From NCBI RefSeq assembly GCF_900149705.1, contig NZ_LT703001.1, forward strand, positions 186,001 through 250,000: DNA of 64,000 nucleotides, read 5' to 3'. Position 1 is the stretch's first letter; each line of letters starts with the position of its first letter. A program made the translations under genes and the position numbers. The notes under the pieces are model-generated. The model had not been told where the DNA came from. It saw only the letters and a program-made list of their open reading frames with translations, and ran no database searches. Positions 38,672 through 47,297 of this stretch are shown here, in pieces. This DNA comes from Sphingorhabdus sp. Alg231-15 (GTDB lineage Bacteria; Pseudomonadota; Alphaproteobacteria; Sphingomonadales; Sphingomonadaceae).

Positions 38672-40288
38672 TCAGGCCTTTGCCATTGAAACGCTTTTGG
38701 TCATTCGCGCAGCCTGTTCCGCCAGATGGTCGGCGAGACGCAAGCTAAGTGCCATAATTCCGAGAGTTGGATTGGCCCATCCCGACGTGACGAAAACCGA
38801 ACTGCCTGCAACGTAGAGGTTGCCGAGACCATGTACCCGGCAGGTCGCATCGACAACACCATCCCGGGGTGATGCGGACATGCGGGTGGTACCCATATGA
38901 TGATAACCACCCTTGGCATGGGCGGATATTAGCGGATCGGTTGTCCATAGCGTCGCTGCATCATCCAGCCAGGGAGCGGGATCAAACCGGCCGATCTTCA
39001 GACGTTCGAGCTCCTCCGCAAAGGACTGCATCATGATCTTTACACTTCGTTTGTCGAGCGCACTGAAACGCCAGTCCAACTCAGCCAAAGGCATGCCAAG
39101 CGCATCAGTTTCCTTTGCCAATATGACCCGACTTTGTGGATTGGGTGCCTGCTCGGCCCGGATGATCGCGCTGAGTTCCCAGCCCATCGCCATGAGTGCC
39201 CGCGGTCGCAGCGATCCAGCCCATTCATTGATCCGGGTCGAGGCCTTTTTGACATTGAGCCAAAGCGATCGATTGGCTTTGGTCGGCGAGAGCGCATGTT
39301 TAAAGCCATTATATGCTTTTACTGGTGCGACCATATTTGCGTCTGCATGCTGACGGACGGCAAGGGTGAAGCCGCTGTTCAAAATAGCTTTCCGTTTCTG
39401 CATGGCCAATGATGGCCTGATCAAGGCTGCATGAAGATAGCCATTGCGGTCTCGCATGCGACCATGAAGGCTTTTGAGCAACTCTGTAAATCTGCCCTGT
39501 ACCATCCGTCCACCGCGGGCATGAGGATGTTCCATGAAATAGCGGCCGACCTGATCATGACTATTGCCAATGCCGGATGCGAGGAGCAGCCGGGCATTGT
39601 CAATTCCGCCGGCCGCCAGTACATATTGCTTCGCGGTGATATACGCTGTCCGGCCAGAAATATCGCTAACAGTCAGCCCATTGACCTGACCGTCGCCATC
39701 GTTGGTGCTGATAGCGGTCACCGTAGCGTGCAGCAATATACGGACGGTATCACTTTTCACTAGATCATGGCATTTCCGCAGGGTAAAACGCTCGGTCTGC
39801 GGCGTGAATTGCCAGAAATCGGTGGTCAGGCCTTCTTGTGCAAATGCGGGTGGTTGACGGCCGAGTTGCGGCCATAGATCGTCCGAAGATTGGCGGGCAG
39901 GCAATCCGAGCAGCCACCGGGCACTGTCATAGTAAGGCCGCAGTTCTTCGAAAGAGATCGGCCAGCCACTATGCGGCACCCAGTCGCGGCGTTCCAGGTC
40001 CGACGGGTTGAGCTCAGCACAGCGGCCACCCCAGATGGCGGTCGTTCCACCAAAAAAGCGTAACCGCGAATCCGCTAACGGATAATAGTCATGGCCGGTT
40101 GACGGTCCATCCGCCAGCGCCTGAATATCAGGCTCAAAGTCGATCCCGCCGCTTTCCAGTAGCAAGACCCGCAGACCCGCCGCATCCAGACGACGCGCCA
40201 GCGTAATGCCGGCAGCACCTGATCCAACGATACAAATGTCCGCTTCGAAACGCGTCGAGGGGTCGGACGCCCTCAGGTCAACTATCAC
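38672..40288 (-). CDS. GMC family FAD-dependent oxidoreductase
   Basis: The 538-residue flavoprotein has the N-terminal FAD motif DICIVGSGAAGITLARRL, the FFGGTTAIWGGRCAEL segment, and the C-terminal catalytic region GGYHHMGTTRM and SGWANPTLG typical of glucose/choline/cholesterol oxidase relatives. It is cytosolic by sequence. The substrate is unknown. A tRNA-like fragment lies just upstream of its start (40319-40354). Confidence 0.92.
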   Translation of the reverse strand: MIVDLRASDPSTRFEADICIVGSGAAGITLARRLDAAGLRVLLLESGGIDFEPDIQALADGPSTGHDYYPLADSRLRFFGGTTAIWGGRCAELNPSDLERRDWVPHSGWPISFEELRPYYDSARWLLGLPARQSSDDLWPQLGRQPPAFAQEGLTTDFWQFTPQTERFTLRKCHDLVKSDTVRILLHATVTAISTNDGDGQVNGLTVSDISGRTAYITAKQYVLAAGGIDNARLLLASGIGNSHDQVGRYFMEHPHARGGRMVQGRFTELLKSLHGRMRDRNGYLHAALIRPSLAMQKRKAILNSGFTLAVRQHADANMVAPVKAYNGFKHALSPTKANRSLWLNVKKASTRINEWAGSLRPRALMAMGWELSAIIRAEQAPNPQSRVILAKETDALGMPLAELDWRFSALDKRSVKIMMQSFAEELERLKIGRFDPAPWLDDAATLWTTDPLISAHAKGGYHHMGTTRMSASPRDGVVDATCRVHGLGNLYVAGSSVFVTSGWANPTLGIMALSLRLADHLAEQAARMTKSVSMAKA

Positions 40289-40318
40289 CAGCTTGCCTCA
40301 CACAACCAGGACCCATGT

Positions 40319-40354
40319 GCCCCGACATGAGAAGCGACCCTACCAACTGAATTA
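40319..40354 (-). other. tRNA-like fragment (5' half relic)
   Basis: On the minus strand, positions 40354-40319 can be numbered as a tRNA 8-43: T8, A9, a D-arm (40352-40337) with A14, G15, G18, G19 and A21 and a four-pair stem, one base, then a five-pair anticodon arm (40335-40319). There is no U33, and no T-arm or acceptor stem pairs, so it cannot be a functional tRNA. It may be a relic of a tRNA gene disrupted upstream of the GMC gene, or chance. Confidence 0.35.
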
Positions 40355-40459
40355 TATCATTTTCCCATAGGTTAGGCAAAGCGATAGGTGTGTTGGCCGA
40401 ATTTGTTAAATGCGATGATTATGCAATGTCTACAGGCCTATAGCCGGGCGTTGTTGTTG

Positions 40460-41626
40460 CTAGTCCTGATCCAGCGGAGCGAATGAAATACTTCCGAGAC
40501 CGTAGAGCTCCGAAATCAGCGTCTGAACCTTGTCAGACCGTGCCCATTTCTGTTCCATGTGCATCGCGCTTTGCGCGCACAAAGTTTCAGCAAATATCGC
40601 GCTTTCCCCGGTGCAATTAAATTGCTTTCCATCGACAAATAGATGGATTTGCGAAGGCTCCCGTATGAAAGAAAAACGGCTGGCCGGATTGCGATAAAGC
40701 TGAAGCCCGCGCGCCAAATATTTCTGCAATTGAAGCATCTGAAGGGGTTCATCGGGTTGCCAGTCGACGTCGGGATATTTCGGCGTGCTGCTATACTGTC
40801 CGAACCACATCGCAAACGCATCCCGATCGTTCAACTTCTCTGTGATCATCGCGTGTAGCTGGTCCAGAGCGTCCGCCGGAATCTCGCCCGGATTGTTCAG
40901 GACCTTCAGTTTCGGATCACAATAGCGATCATCATCCTGCATATCCGCGAGCAGATCATCGGCCCAATATCCGATTAGCTCGCTACGTGCCGGCGCCCGA
41001 AAACCGATGGAATAGGTCATGCAATCATCCCCTACAGCAACCCCGTTATGAGCAATACCGGGCGGTACATAAAGAATATCACCGGGTTCGCATATCCATT
41101 CGGCGGTGGCATCAAAATCGGCCAGCAGCCGCAAATCATTATGGAATAGCAATTCTGAATTTTCATCACAGTGGCCGCCGACTTGCCATCGCCGGCGTCC
41201 CGATCCCTGGATCAGAAATACGTCATATTGATCGAAATGCGGCCCGACACCGCCGCCATCGGCAGCGTAACTTACCATCACGTCATCGATACGCCAGTTT
41301 GGTATAAAACGAAACGGTTCGATCAGTGCGGCAATTTCCGGTACATAATGATCAACGGCCTGCACCAGCAGCGTCCAGCGCTTGTGATCAAGCTTGCTGA
41401 ATCGCGATTCAGCAAAGGGTCCGTGCTCCAGTACCCAAGGCAGATCGGGATTATCCCCGGTTTGGGTTATCAGCCGTGACTCCACGCCCTGTTCGCACGC
41501 AAGGCCGGCCAGATCATCCGGTTCAAGCGGATCGCTCCAGCCGTCCCAAGAGTTTTTGATCAACAGAGGTTTCTGCTGCCAATAGTCCCGAAGGAAAGTG
41601 TCGATATCAAAATTCGTTAGGTTCAT
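40460..41626 (-). CDS. roxA: ribosomal protein uL16 3-hydroxylase family (JmjC/cupin)
   Basis: The 388-residue 2-oxoglutarate/Fe(II) oxygenase hydroxylates an Arg of ribosomal protein uL16 in characterised homologues (YcfD/RoxA). The iron ligands are visible in HFDQYDVFLIQ (H-x-D) and in GDILYVPPGIAHNGVAVGDD. N-terminal DTFLRDYWQQKPLLIKN is typical. The C-terminal half holds the winged-helix region. It is divergent from rluE, so two ribosome-modification genes sit back to back. Confidence 0.92.
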   Translation of the reverse strand: MNLTNFDIDTFLRDYWQQKPLLIKNSWDGWSDPLEPDDLAGLACEQGVESRLITQTGDNPDLPWVLEHGPFAESRFSKLDHKRWTLLVQAVDHYVPEIAALIEPFRFIPNWRIDDVMVSYAADGGGVGPHFDQYDVFLIQGSGRRRWQVGGHCDENSELLFHNDLRLLADFDATAEWICEPGDILYVPPGIAHNGVAVGDDCMTYSIGFRAPARSELIGYWADDLLADMQDDDRYCDPKLKVLNNPGEIPADALDQLHAMITEKLNDRDAFAMWFGQYSSTPKYPDVDWQPDEPLQMLQLQKYLARGLQLYRNPASRFSFIREPSQIHLFVDGKQFNCTGESAIFAETLCAQSAMHMEQKWARSDKVQTLISELYGLGSISFAPLDQD

Positions 41627-41805
41627 TGAGGCTCTGTACGAAATTTGGTGGTTCAGTCACAGATAATAAAAGCCGGATGTCAAAGTGTCGCTTCCATAGA
41701 GGGACTTACGACCCACTTGACATGATTGCATGATGTGTAGCGACAAATGCTCATTCTTTGTTGAAGGACGTTGCCGCTCATGGTGATCAATGCCAAAGAT
41801 GTGCC

Positions 41806-42354
41806 ATGGCGCAACTGATATTGTTCAACAAACCCCATAATGTGTTGTCACAATTCACGGACCGCGGAACCGAGACAACGCGCGAGACGTTGTCGGACTA
41901 CATCGATATGCCGGGGGTCTACCCCGCAGGCCGACTAGACCGGGATAGCGAAGGGCTGATGCTTTTGACCGATGATGGCAAATTGCAGGCGCGGATTTCC
42001 GATCCCAAGTTCAAGATGCCGAAAACCTATCTGGTTCAGATTGAAGGTGAAGTGAGTGATGCAAGCCTCGGCCAATTGCGCCAAGGTGTTCGATTGAAGG
42101 ACGGTTTGACCCGGCCCGCTGATGTCGAACAGATCCCTGCACCGTCGCTATGGCCACGTGATCCACCAGTACGGTTTCGCAAGACGGTGCCTGATTGCTG
42201 GTTGAAACTGACGATCAGGGAAGGGCGTAACCGGCAAGTCCGCAGGATGACGGCGGCCGTCGGTCATCCGACGCTGAGGCTGGTGCGGTGGCGTATTGGT
42301 GACTGGTCGCTGGACGAGCTGCAGCCCGGTGAATGGCGCAAAATCGACCTGTAG
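41806..42354 (+). CDS. rluE: 23S rRNA pseudouridine synthase
   Basis: The 182-residue enzyme matches the short RluE type, without an S4 domain. It has the catalytic Asp motif PAGRLDRDSEGLMLLTDDG and the C-terminal LTIREGRNRQVRRMTAAVGHPTLRLVR. The start at 41806 gives the typical AQLILFNKPHNVLSQF; the longer frame to 41758 shows no homology. In the homologue it modifies U2457 of 23S rRNA. Confidence 0.9.
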   Translation: MAQLILFNKPHNVLSQFTDRGTETTRETLSDYIDMPGVYPAGRLDRDSEGLMLLTDDGKLQARISDPKFKMPKTYLVQIEGEVSDASLGQLRQGVRLKDGLTRPADVEQIPAPSLWPRDPPVRFRKTVPDCWLKLTIREGRNRQVRRMTAAVGHPTLRLVRWRIGDWSLDELQPGEWRKIDL

Positions 42355-42373
42355 GTGCGCAACTTGGTGCGTT

Positions 42374-44638
42374 TCAGGTCACTTCCACAAAACTATCAAG
42401 CACGCGTTTCTGCCCGCTTTTTTCAAATTGGATTTCAAGCTTATTGCCTTCTTTTTCCATCACTTCGCCATAGCCGAACTTGGTATGAAAAACACGCATG
42501 CCGACGGTGATATCATCACGTCCTTTATTGCCCAATGAGACTGCGCTGCGCCGCGCTTCTTTGATGTTTTTGGGCGTGCTATCGAAACTGCCGGTATTGC
42601 GCGCTCGTTTCCACCCAGGTCCTCGTGTGGATCCGCGTGCGGAATCGGCAAAGGGATCTGCGCGCTCCGACCAGTTGGCGCGCCACAGGCTTTCGCCGCC
42701 CATCATGCTGGTTTCCTCTTCAATATGTTCCGGCGGCAGTTCACCGATGAAACGGGAAGGAATGGAACTGGTCCATTGTCCGTAAATCCGACGATTGGCG
42801 GCATGGAATATGGTGCATTTCTTTCTGGCCCGCGTGATCGCAACATAAGCGAGGCGACGTTCTTCCTCGAGACTGGCTATTCCGCCTTCATCAAGACTGC
42901 GCTGGGAGGGGAACACACCTTCCTCCCATCCGGCACAGAAGACATAATCATATTCCAGGCCCTTGGCACCATGCATGGTCATGATCGTGACCTTGGCCTC
43001 ATCATCGGATGCGTCATTGTCCATGACGAGGCTGACATGTTCGAGGAAGTCGCCAAGCGTTTCATATTCTTCCATTGCCCGAGTCAGCTCGGTGAGGTTT
43101 TCCAGCCGGCCGGCAGCTTCTGGCGTTCGGTCTGCTTGCAACATCGTAGTATAGCCGCATTCATCAAGGACAATCTGTGCTAGCTCCGCATGGGGTACTT
43201 CATCCGCATTGGAGCGCCACCTTGCAAAACTGCGCATTAGCTCCTGAAGAGTGGTTCTGGCCCGTGCTGGCAACTCGTCGGTATCACAGATGCTCAAAGC
43301 GGCGGCGGCCAGCGGAATAGCTTGCGCCCGCGCGAGCCGGTGGATTTTTTCCACAGTTTTATCACCAAGCCCGCGTTTGGGTACATTGACGATACGTTCA
43401 AAGGCGAGATCGTCTGCGGGTTGCGCTATGACCCGCAGATAGGCGAGGGCGTCCCGAATCTCCGCACGCTCATAGAAGCGAAAGCCGCCGATAATCTTGT
43501 AGGGCATGCCGATGGAGATAAATCGGTCCTCAAACTCGCGTGTTTGGAATTGTGCGCGGACGAGAATCGCCATGTCGTTCAGCGAAACATCCTTATGCTG
43601 CAGGCTTTCCATTTCCTCGCCGGTACGTCTTGCTTCTTCCGGACCATCCCAGACACCGGTGACCTGCACCTTTTCGCCGTCTTCTTCCTCGGTCCAGAGT
43701 GTTTTTCCAAGGCGTCCGCTATTATTCGCAATTAAGGCAGATGCAGCGGCAAGAATATGCGGCGTGGAGCGATAATTCTGCTCCAGCTTGACAACTTTGG
43801 CATCAGGAAAATCCTTTTCAAAGCGCAGGATATTGGCGACCTCGGCGCCGCGCCAGCTATAAATGGACTGGTCATCATCGCCGACACAGCAGATATTCTT
43901 GCGCTCCTGCGCCAGCAACCTAAGCCAGAGATACTGGCTGCTATTCGTGTCCTGATATTCGTCGACAAGTATATATTTGAAACGTTCCTGGTAGAGCTTC
44001 AAAATCTCGCGATCGGTTTTGAGCAGGTTCAGGATATGAAGCAGCAGATCACCGAAATCGCAGGCATTTAGTGTCTTTAGCCGCGCCTGATAGGCCGCAT
44101 AAAACTCCTGACCGCGGCCATTGGCATAGCGCTCGTTTTCATTGGCATCGAGATCAGTGGGATTCAGTCCGCGATTCTTCCATTGATCGATCAAACCAGC
44201 AAGAGAGCGAGCGGGCCAGCGTTTTTCGTCGAGTTCCTCGGCCTGTATCAACTGCTTCAGCAGCCGCAATTGGTCATCTGTGTCCAAAATCGTGAAATTG
44301 CTTTGCAAGCCGACCAGTTCAGCATGGCGGCGCAGCATTTTCGCACCAATGCTGTGGAACGTTCCGAGCCATGGCATGCCTTCGACGGCATCACCCACAA
44401 TCGTGCCAATCCGCTCTTTCATCTCCCGCGCTGCCTTGTTGGTGAAGGTCACCGCCAGAATCTCGGACGGCCAAGCCTTGCGCGAATAGACCAGATGCGC
44501 CAATCGCCGGGTTAGAGCAGCGGTTTTGCCGGTACCAGCACCGGCCAGCACCAGCACAGGTCCCTCAGTAGTCAGCACAGCGTCACGCTGCGGTGCATTT
44601 AATCCCCGCACATAGGGTGGATCGCTTTCGGCGGGCAT
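42374..44638 (-). CDS. uvrD: ATP-dependent DNA helicase UvrD/PcrA
   Basis: The 754-residue superfamily 1 helicase acts in nucleotide excision and mismatch repair and in removing stalled complexes. It has Walker A (GAGTGKTAAL), Walker B (VDEYQDTNSSQY), the QxxR-like motifs and a C-terminal UvrD-specific domain (DDITVGMRVFHTKFGYG...). The start at 44638 is chosen because the sequence after it (MPAESDPPYVRGLN) matches helicase N-termini, and because a GTTC-N7-GTTC box lies just upstream. The frame extends to 44851. Confidence 0.95.
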   Translation of the reverse strand: MPAESDPPYVRGLNAPQRDAVLTTEGPVLVLAGAGTGKTAALTRRLAHLVYSRKAWPSEILAVTFTNKAAREMKERIGTIVGDAVEGMPWLGTFHSIGAKMLRRHAELVGLQSNFTILDTDDQLRLLKQLIQAEELDEKRWPARSLAGLIDQWKNRGLNPTDLDANENERYANGRGQEFYAAYQARLKTLNACDFGDLLLHILNLLKTDREILKLYQERFKYILVDEYQDTNSSQYLWLRLLAQERKNICCVGDDDQSIYSWRGAEVANILRFEKDFPDAKVVKLEQNYRSTPHILAAASALIANNSGRLGKTLWTEEEDGEKVQVTGVWDGPEEARRTGEEMESLQHKDVSLNDMAILVRAQFQTREFEDRFISIGMPYKIIGGFRFYERAEIRDALAYLRVIAQPADDLAFERIVNVPKRGLGDKTVEKIHRLARAQAIPLAAAALSICDTDELPARARTTLQELMRSFARWRSNADEVPHAELAQIVLDECGYTTMLQADRTPEAAGRLENLTELTRAMEEYETLGDFLEHVSLVMDNDASDDEAKVTIMTMHGAKGLEYDYVFCAGWEEGVFPSQRSLDEGGIASLEEERRLAYVAITRARKKCTIFHAANRRIYGQWTSSIPSRFIGELPPEHIEEETSMMGGESLWRANWSERADPFADSARGSTRGPGWKRARNTGSFDSTPKNIKEARRSAVSLGNKGRDDITVGMRVFHTKFGYGEVMEKEGNKLEIQFEKSGQKRVLDSFVEVT

Positions 44639-44660
44639 GTTTACAGCATTGGTCACAGGT

Positions 44661-44675
44661 GAACAGTTAGGGAAC
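44661..44675 (-). promoter_or_regulatory. LexA-type SOS box of uvrD
   Basis: On the minus strand 44675-44661 reads GTTCCCTAACTGTTC, a perfect GTTC-N7-GTTC as known for alphaproteobacterial LexA. It is 22 bases upstream of the uvrD ATG, so LexA would cover the start region. The match is exact in all eight conserved bases. It suggests damage-inducible expression of the helicase. Confidence 0.7.
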
Positions 44676-44795
44676 ATCGTTGGCGGCGGCAAGGCCAATA
44701 TCACTTTAGACATGACCCAAAGGTCAGGTTGTTTATCGTGCTGCGTCGCAGCATATACCGAACATATTGATAATCCTCCCCGGAATGGAACCGAA

Positions 44796-44921
44796 ATGAG
44801 TAAAAGACTGATGTTTAGCGCAATAGTTGCAACAGCCTTGATGGCGACCACGACTTTTTATGCGCAGACGCAAAATGAACAGAATGAAACAGCATCCGCC
44901 TATGAGGCGGCCTTTAGCTGA
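44796..44921 (+). CDS. possible small exported peptide
   Basis: A 41-residue frame begins MSKRLMFSAIVATALMATTTFYAQTQNEQN and ends AYEAAFS: a signal peptide with basic start and hydrophobic core, and a short tail. A weak GGAA precedes the ATG. It ends 21 bases from the stop of convergent rsmD. It may be a real small protein, but a random frame cannot be excluded. The rest of 44639-44795 holds the uvrD control region. Confidence 0.4.
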   Translation: MSKRLMFSAIVATALMATTTFYAQTQNEQNETASAYEAAFS

Positions 44922-44942
44922 AGTTAGGAAGTGGTAGGGCAA

Positions 44943-45479
44943 TCAGGCGGGTCGCATAATATGGAGCCTTGCCTTACCGCTTTCGCGTTGGCTTTCCAAC
45001 GTAAAGCCTTTTACACTAATCTCTTCCTTGCGAGAGGTTTCTATCGCAATCCAGCTTGATGGCGCGAACCAGCTTTGGCGACCAAGCTTATCCAGGGCGA
45101 CCGCTCCTGCACCGGTATCATAAGGCGGATCCATCAGGATCAGGTCATAGGATTTGCGCGCTGGCCCGAGTGCCAGGACCGAACCGATCCGAACATCCGC
45201 CTTTGCACCGAGCGTATCAATATTTTTTTCTAAAGCCTTAAGCGCTTCACGGTCTTGCTCAACAAAAGTACAATGCGCAGCGCCGCGCGATAACGCTTCC
45301 AATCCTAACGCACCGGAACCGGAGAACAGATCCAGCACCTGCAAATCGGCAAAATCGCCCAACCGGCTTGTGAGCATGGAAAATAACCGTTCCCGTGTGC
45401 GGTCGGCGGTGGGGCGGGTAGTTTCACCCTTGGGGGCAACCAATTTTCGTCCACGCCATTCGCCTGCGATTATCCGCAT
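44943..45479 (-). CDS. rsmD: 16S rRNA (guanine966-N2)-methyltransferase
   Basis: The 178-residue enzyme has the starting MRIIAGEWRGRKL, the SAM motif LDLFSGSGALGLEALSRGA, and the catalytic LIMDPPYD (N/DPPY). The start is placed at 45479, where the conserved N-terminus begins; the frame extends to 45503. It follows rluB by 27 bases, the common pairing in alphaproteobacteria. Confidence 0.95.
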   Translation of the reverse strand: MRIIAGEWRGRKLVAPKGETTRPTADRTRERLFSMLTSRLGDFADLQVLDLFSGSGALGLEALSRGAAHCTFVEQDREALKALEKNIDTLGAKADVRIGSVLALGPARKSYDLILMDPPYDTGAGAVALDKLGRQSWFAPSSWIAIETSRKEEISVKGFTLESQRESGKARLHIMRPA

Positions 45480-45506
45480 TATTTCCCAAACCTCATTTCC
45501 CAAGCC

Positions 45507-46322
45507 TCATTTCAAAGTCTTCCGAAATATAACCAGATCATGGCGACGCACCGCTTCAATTTCGCCCTTGGCCAGATCGCCCAGCACAAATGGGCCATAA
45601 CGGGTACGGATGAGACGTGACACTTTGAGGCCGAGATGTTCGAGAACACGGCGAACTTCACGATTTTTGCCTTCGGTAAGGGTCATTTCAATCCATTGGT
45701 TGCGCCCGGTGCGGCGCTCCAGATTGGCTTCAATCGGACCATAGCGCATGCCCTCGATTGTAATGCCGCGATACAGATCTTCGAGCTGGTTTTGCGTGAT
45801 GTCCCCAAAAGTTCGTGCGCGATAGGTACGCTCAACCCCGGTTTTGGGCAGTTCCATCTCGCGCTTAAACTCGCCATCCGTAGTCATCAACAGCAAGCCT
45901 TCAGTGTTGAGATCGAGCCGACCGATTGGCATGATCCGTTCCATATCCTGAGGCAGAACATCATAGATGGTTTTCTTGCCCGAAGCATCACGTTCGGCGG
46001 TGATATATCCATTGGGCTTGTGAAAACGAAACAGCTTGGCGGGCGCGGGTTCAGCAACTGGTTTGCCGTCGACGGTGATTCCGGTGAGGTTCTTGAGCAG
46101 TAAGGAAGGGTGTTCGACGGTCACGCCGTTAAGGGCGATCCGTTCCTCGCCAATCATGCGTTCGATTTCACGGCGAGACGCGACGCCGGCGCGAGCCAGC
46201 AATTTGGCGATGCGCTGTCCTTCGCGCACTTGTGCTTCGGGCGGCTTGGCCTTGGCCGGTTGCTGCTTTGCACCGCGCGTTGGTTTGGCCTTATAAATTT
46301 TGCCTGATTCTTTATCGGTCAT
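45507..46322 (-). CDS. rluB: 23S rRNA pseudouridine synthase RluB-type
   Basis: The 271-residue enzyme has a basic N-terminal tail, an S4 RNA-binding domain (QRIAKLLARAGVASRREIERMIGEERI), the catalytic GRLDLNTEGLLLMTTDG, and the C-terminal LTEGKNREVRRVLEHLGL. In the homologue it modifies U2605. The start at 46322 (MTDKESGKIYK) is one of several; ATG at 46334 is an alternative. It heads the rluB-rsmD unit. Confidence 0.92.
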   Translation of the reverse strand: MTDKESGKIYKAKPTRGAKQQPAKAKPPEAQVREGQRIAKLLARAGVASRREIERMIGEERIALNGVTVEHPSLLLKNLTGITVDGKPVAEPAPAKLFRFHKPNGYITAERDASGKKTIYDVLPQDMERIMPIGRLDLNTEGLLLMTTDGEFKREMELPKTGVERTYRARTFGDITQNQLEDLYRGITIEGMRYGPIEANLERRTGRNQWIEMTLTEGKNREVRRVLEHLGLKVSRLIRTRYGPFVLGDLAKGEIEAVRRHDLVIFRKTLK

Positions 46323-46421
46323 GATTTTGCGCATGGCGGAAAAAAAACTTTGTCGCAATCTGTAACCTGCGGTGTGGTACCAGCGAATGACAGAATAGTT
46401 ACTTGTTAGGAAGGTTTTTCG

Positions 46422-47222
46422 ATGCGTAAATTAATATTGCCGGCAATGATCGCAGCTACTGCATTTGCAGGCTTTATGGGTGCCCAAATCGCCCAGTCAT
46501 CGAGTGAGGCCTCCGCACAAGCAACGACACCCGCAACGCCTGATGGCGCGAAAGCCTTTGGCGACGAGACGGTTTCCCCCAATCCGGTCGTCGTTGAATT
46601 GTTCACCAGCCAGGGATGTTCATCCTGCCCTCCTGCAGATATGCTAGCTTCCCGACTAGCGAAAGATGACTCCCTGCTGGTGATTTCGCGGCCTGTTACC
46701 TATTGGGACCGCCTCGGTTGGAAAGATACGCTGGCGCGGGAAGGCAATACCCGACTGCAACGCTCTTATGCGAGCAACGGCAAGACCGGATCGGGTGTGT
46801 ATACACCGCAGGTTATCATCAATGGTGGCGGAGGAGCAGTGGGCTCGCGCGAGGGTGATATCCGATCTCTGGTCCGGTTGGCCAAAAACGATGCCGGCCC
46901 TATCATTGAAGCCAATCGCGATGAAAGCGGTGACGTGACAGTGACGATCAAGGGTCAGTCACGCTATATGGCAGGTGTTTCGCTATTGGCCTTGAGTTCA
47001 TCGGAAACCGTGCAGATCGGTCGCGGCGAAAATGGCGGACGGAAGCTGCATTACACCAATGTCGTGAAAAACGAACGCAATCTCGGCAGCTGGGACGGTA
47101 GCTCGATGCGCGTCAAACTTTCGGATGAGGACCTGGATGTCCCTGGTGCCGATAAATATGCGATAATCGTCCAACGTCCCGGCGCAGGTACAATAGTTGG
47201 CGCCAAGCTGCTCGATATTTAG
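46422..47222 (+). CDS. DUF1223 family exported thioredoxin-like protein
   Basis: The 266-residue protein has a signal peptide (MRKLILPAMIAATAFAGFMGAQIA) and the DUF1223 core with ELFTSQGCSSCPPADMLASRL, a CxxC redox motif, and the PQVIINGGGGAVGS segment. It probably acts in the periplasm on thiols or cofactors; its role is not defined. It is divergent from rluB. Confidence 0.9.
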   Translation: MRKLILPAMIAATAFAGFMGAQIAQSSSEASAQATTPATPDGAKAFGDETVSPNPVVVELFTSQGCSSCPPADMLASRLAKDDSLLVISRPVTYWDRLGWKDTLAREGNTRLQRSYASNGKTGSGVYTPQVIINGGGGAVGSREGDIRSLVRLAKNDAGPIIEANRDESGDVTVTIKGQSRYMAGVSLLALSSSETVQIGRGENGGRKLHYTNVVKNERNLGSWDGSSMRVKLSDEDLDVPGADKYAIIVQRPGAGTIVGAKLLDI

Positions 47223-47297
47223 GCTATCTGCAAAAATCTGACTGGTATTCGAAACATTTGCCGTTAGTGTTTCCCTCAGTTCGAGGGAGAGTATGGC

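Noticed and set aside
40280-40400. A functional tRNA gene on the minus strand
   Set aside because: The D and anticodon arms fit, but U33 is absent and no T-arm or acceptor stem pairs. Kept only as a relic.
44639-44851. N-terminal extension of uvrD to 44851
   Set aside because: The extra residues show no helicase homology and the SOS box lies inside them, so the start at 44638 is better.
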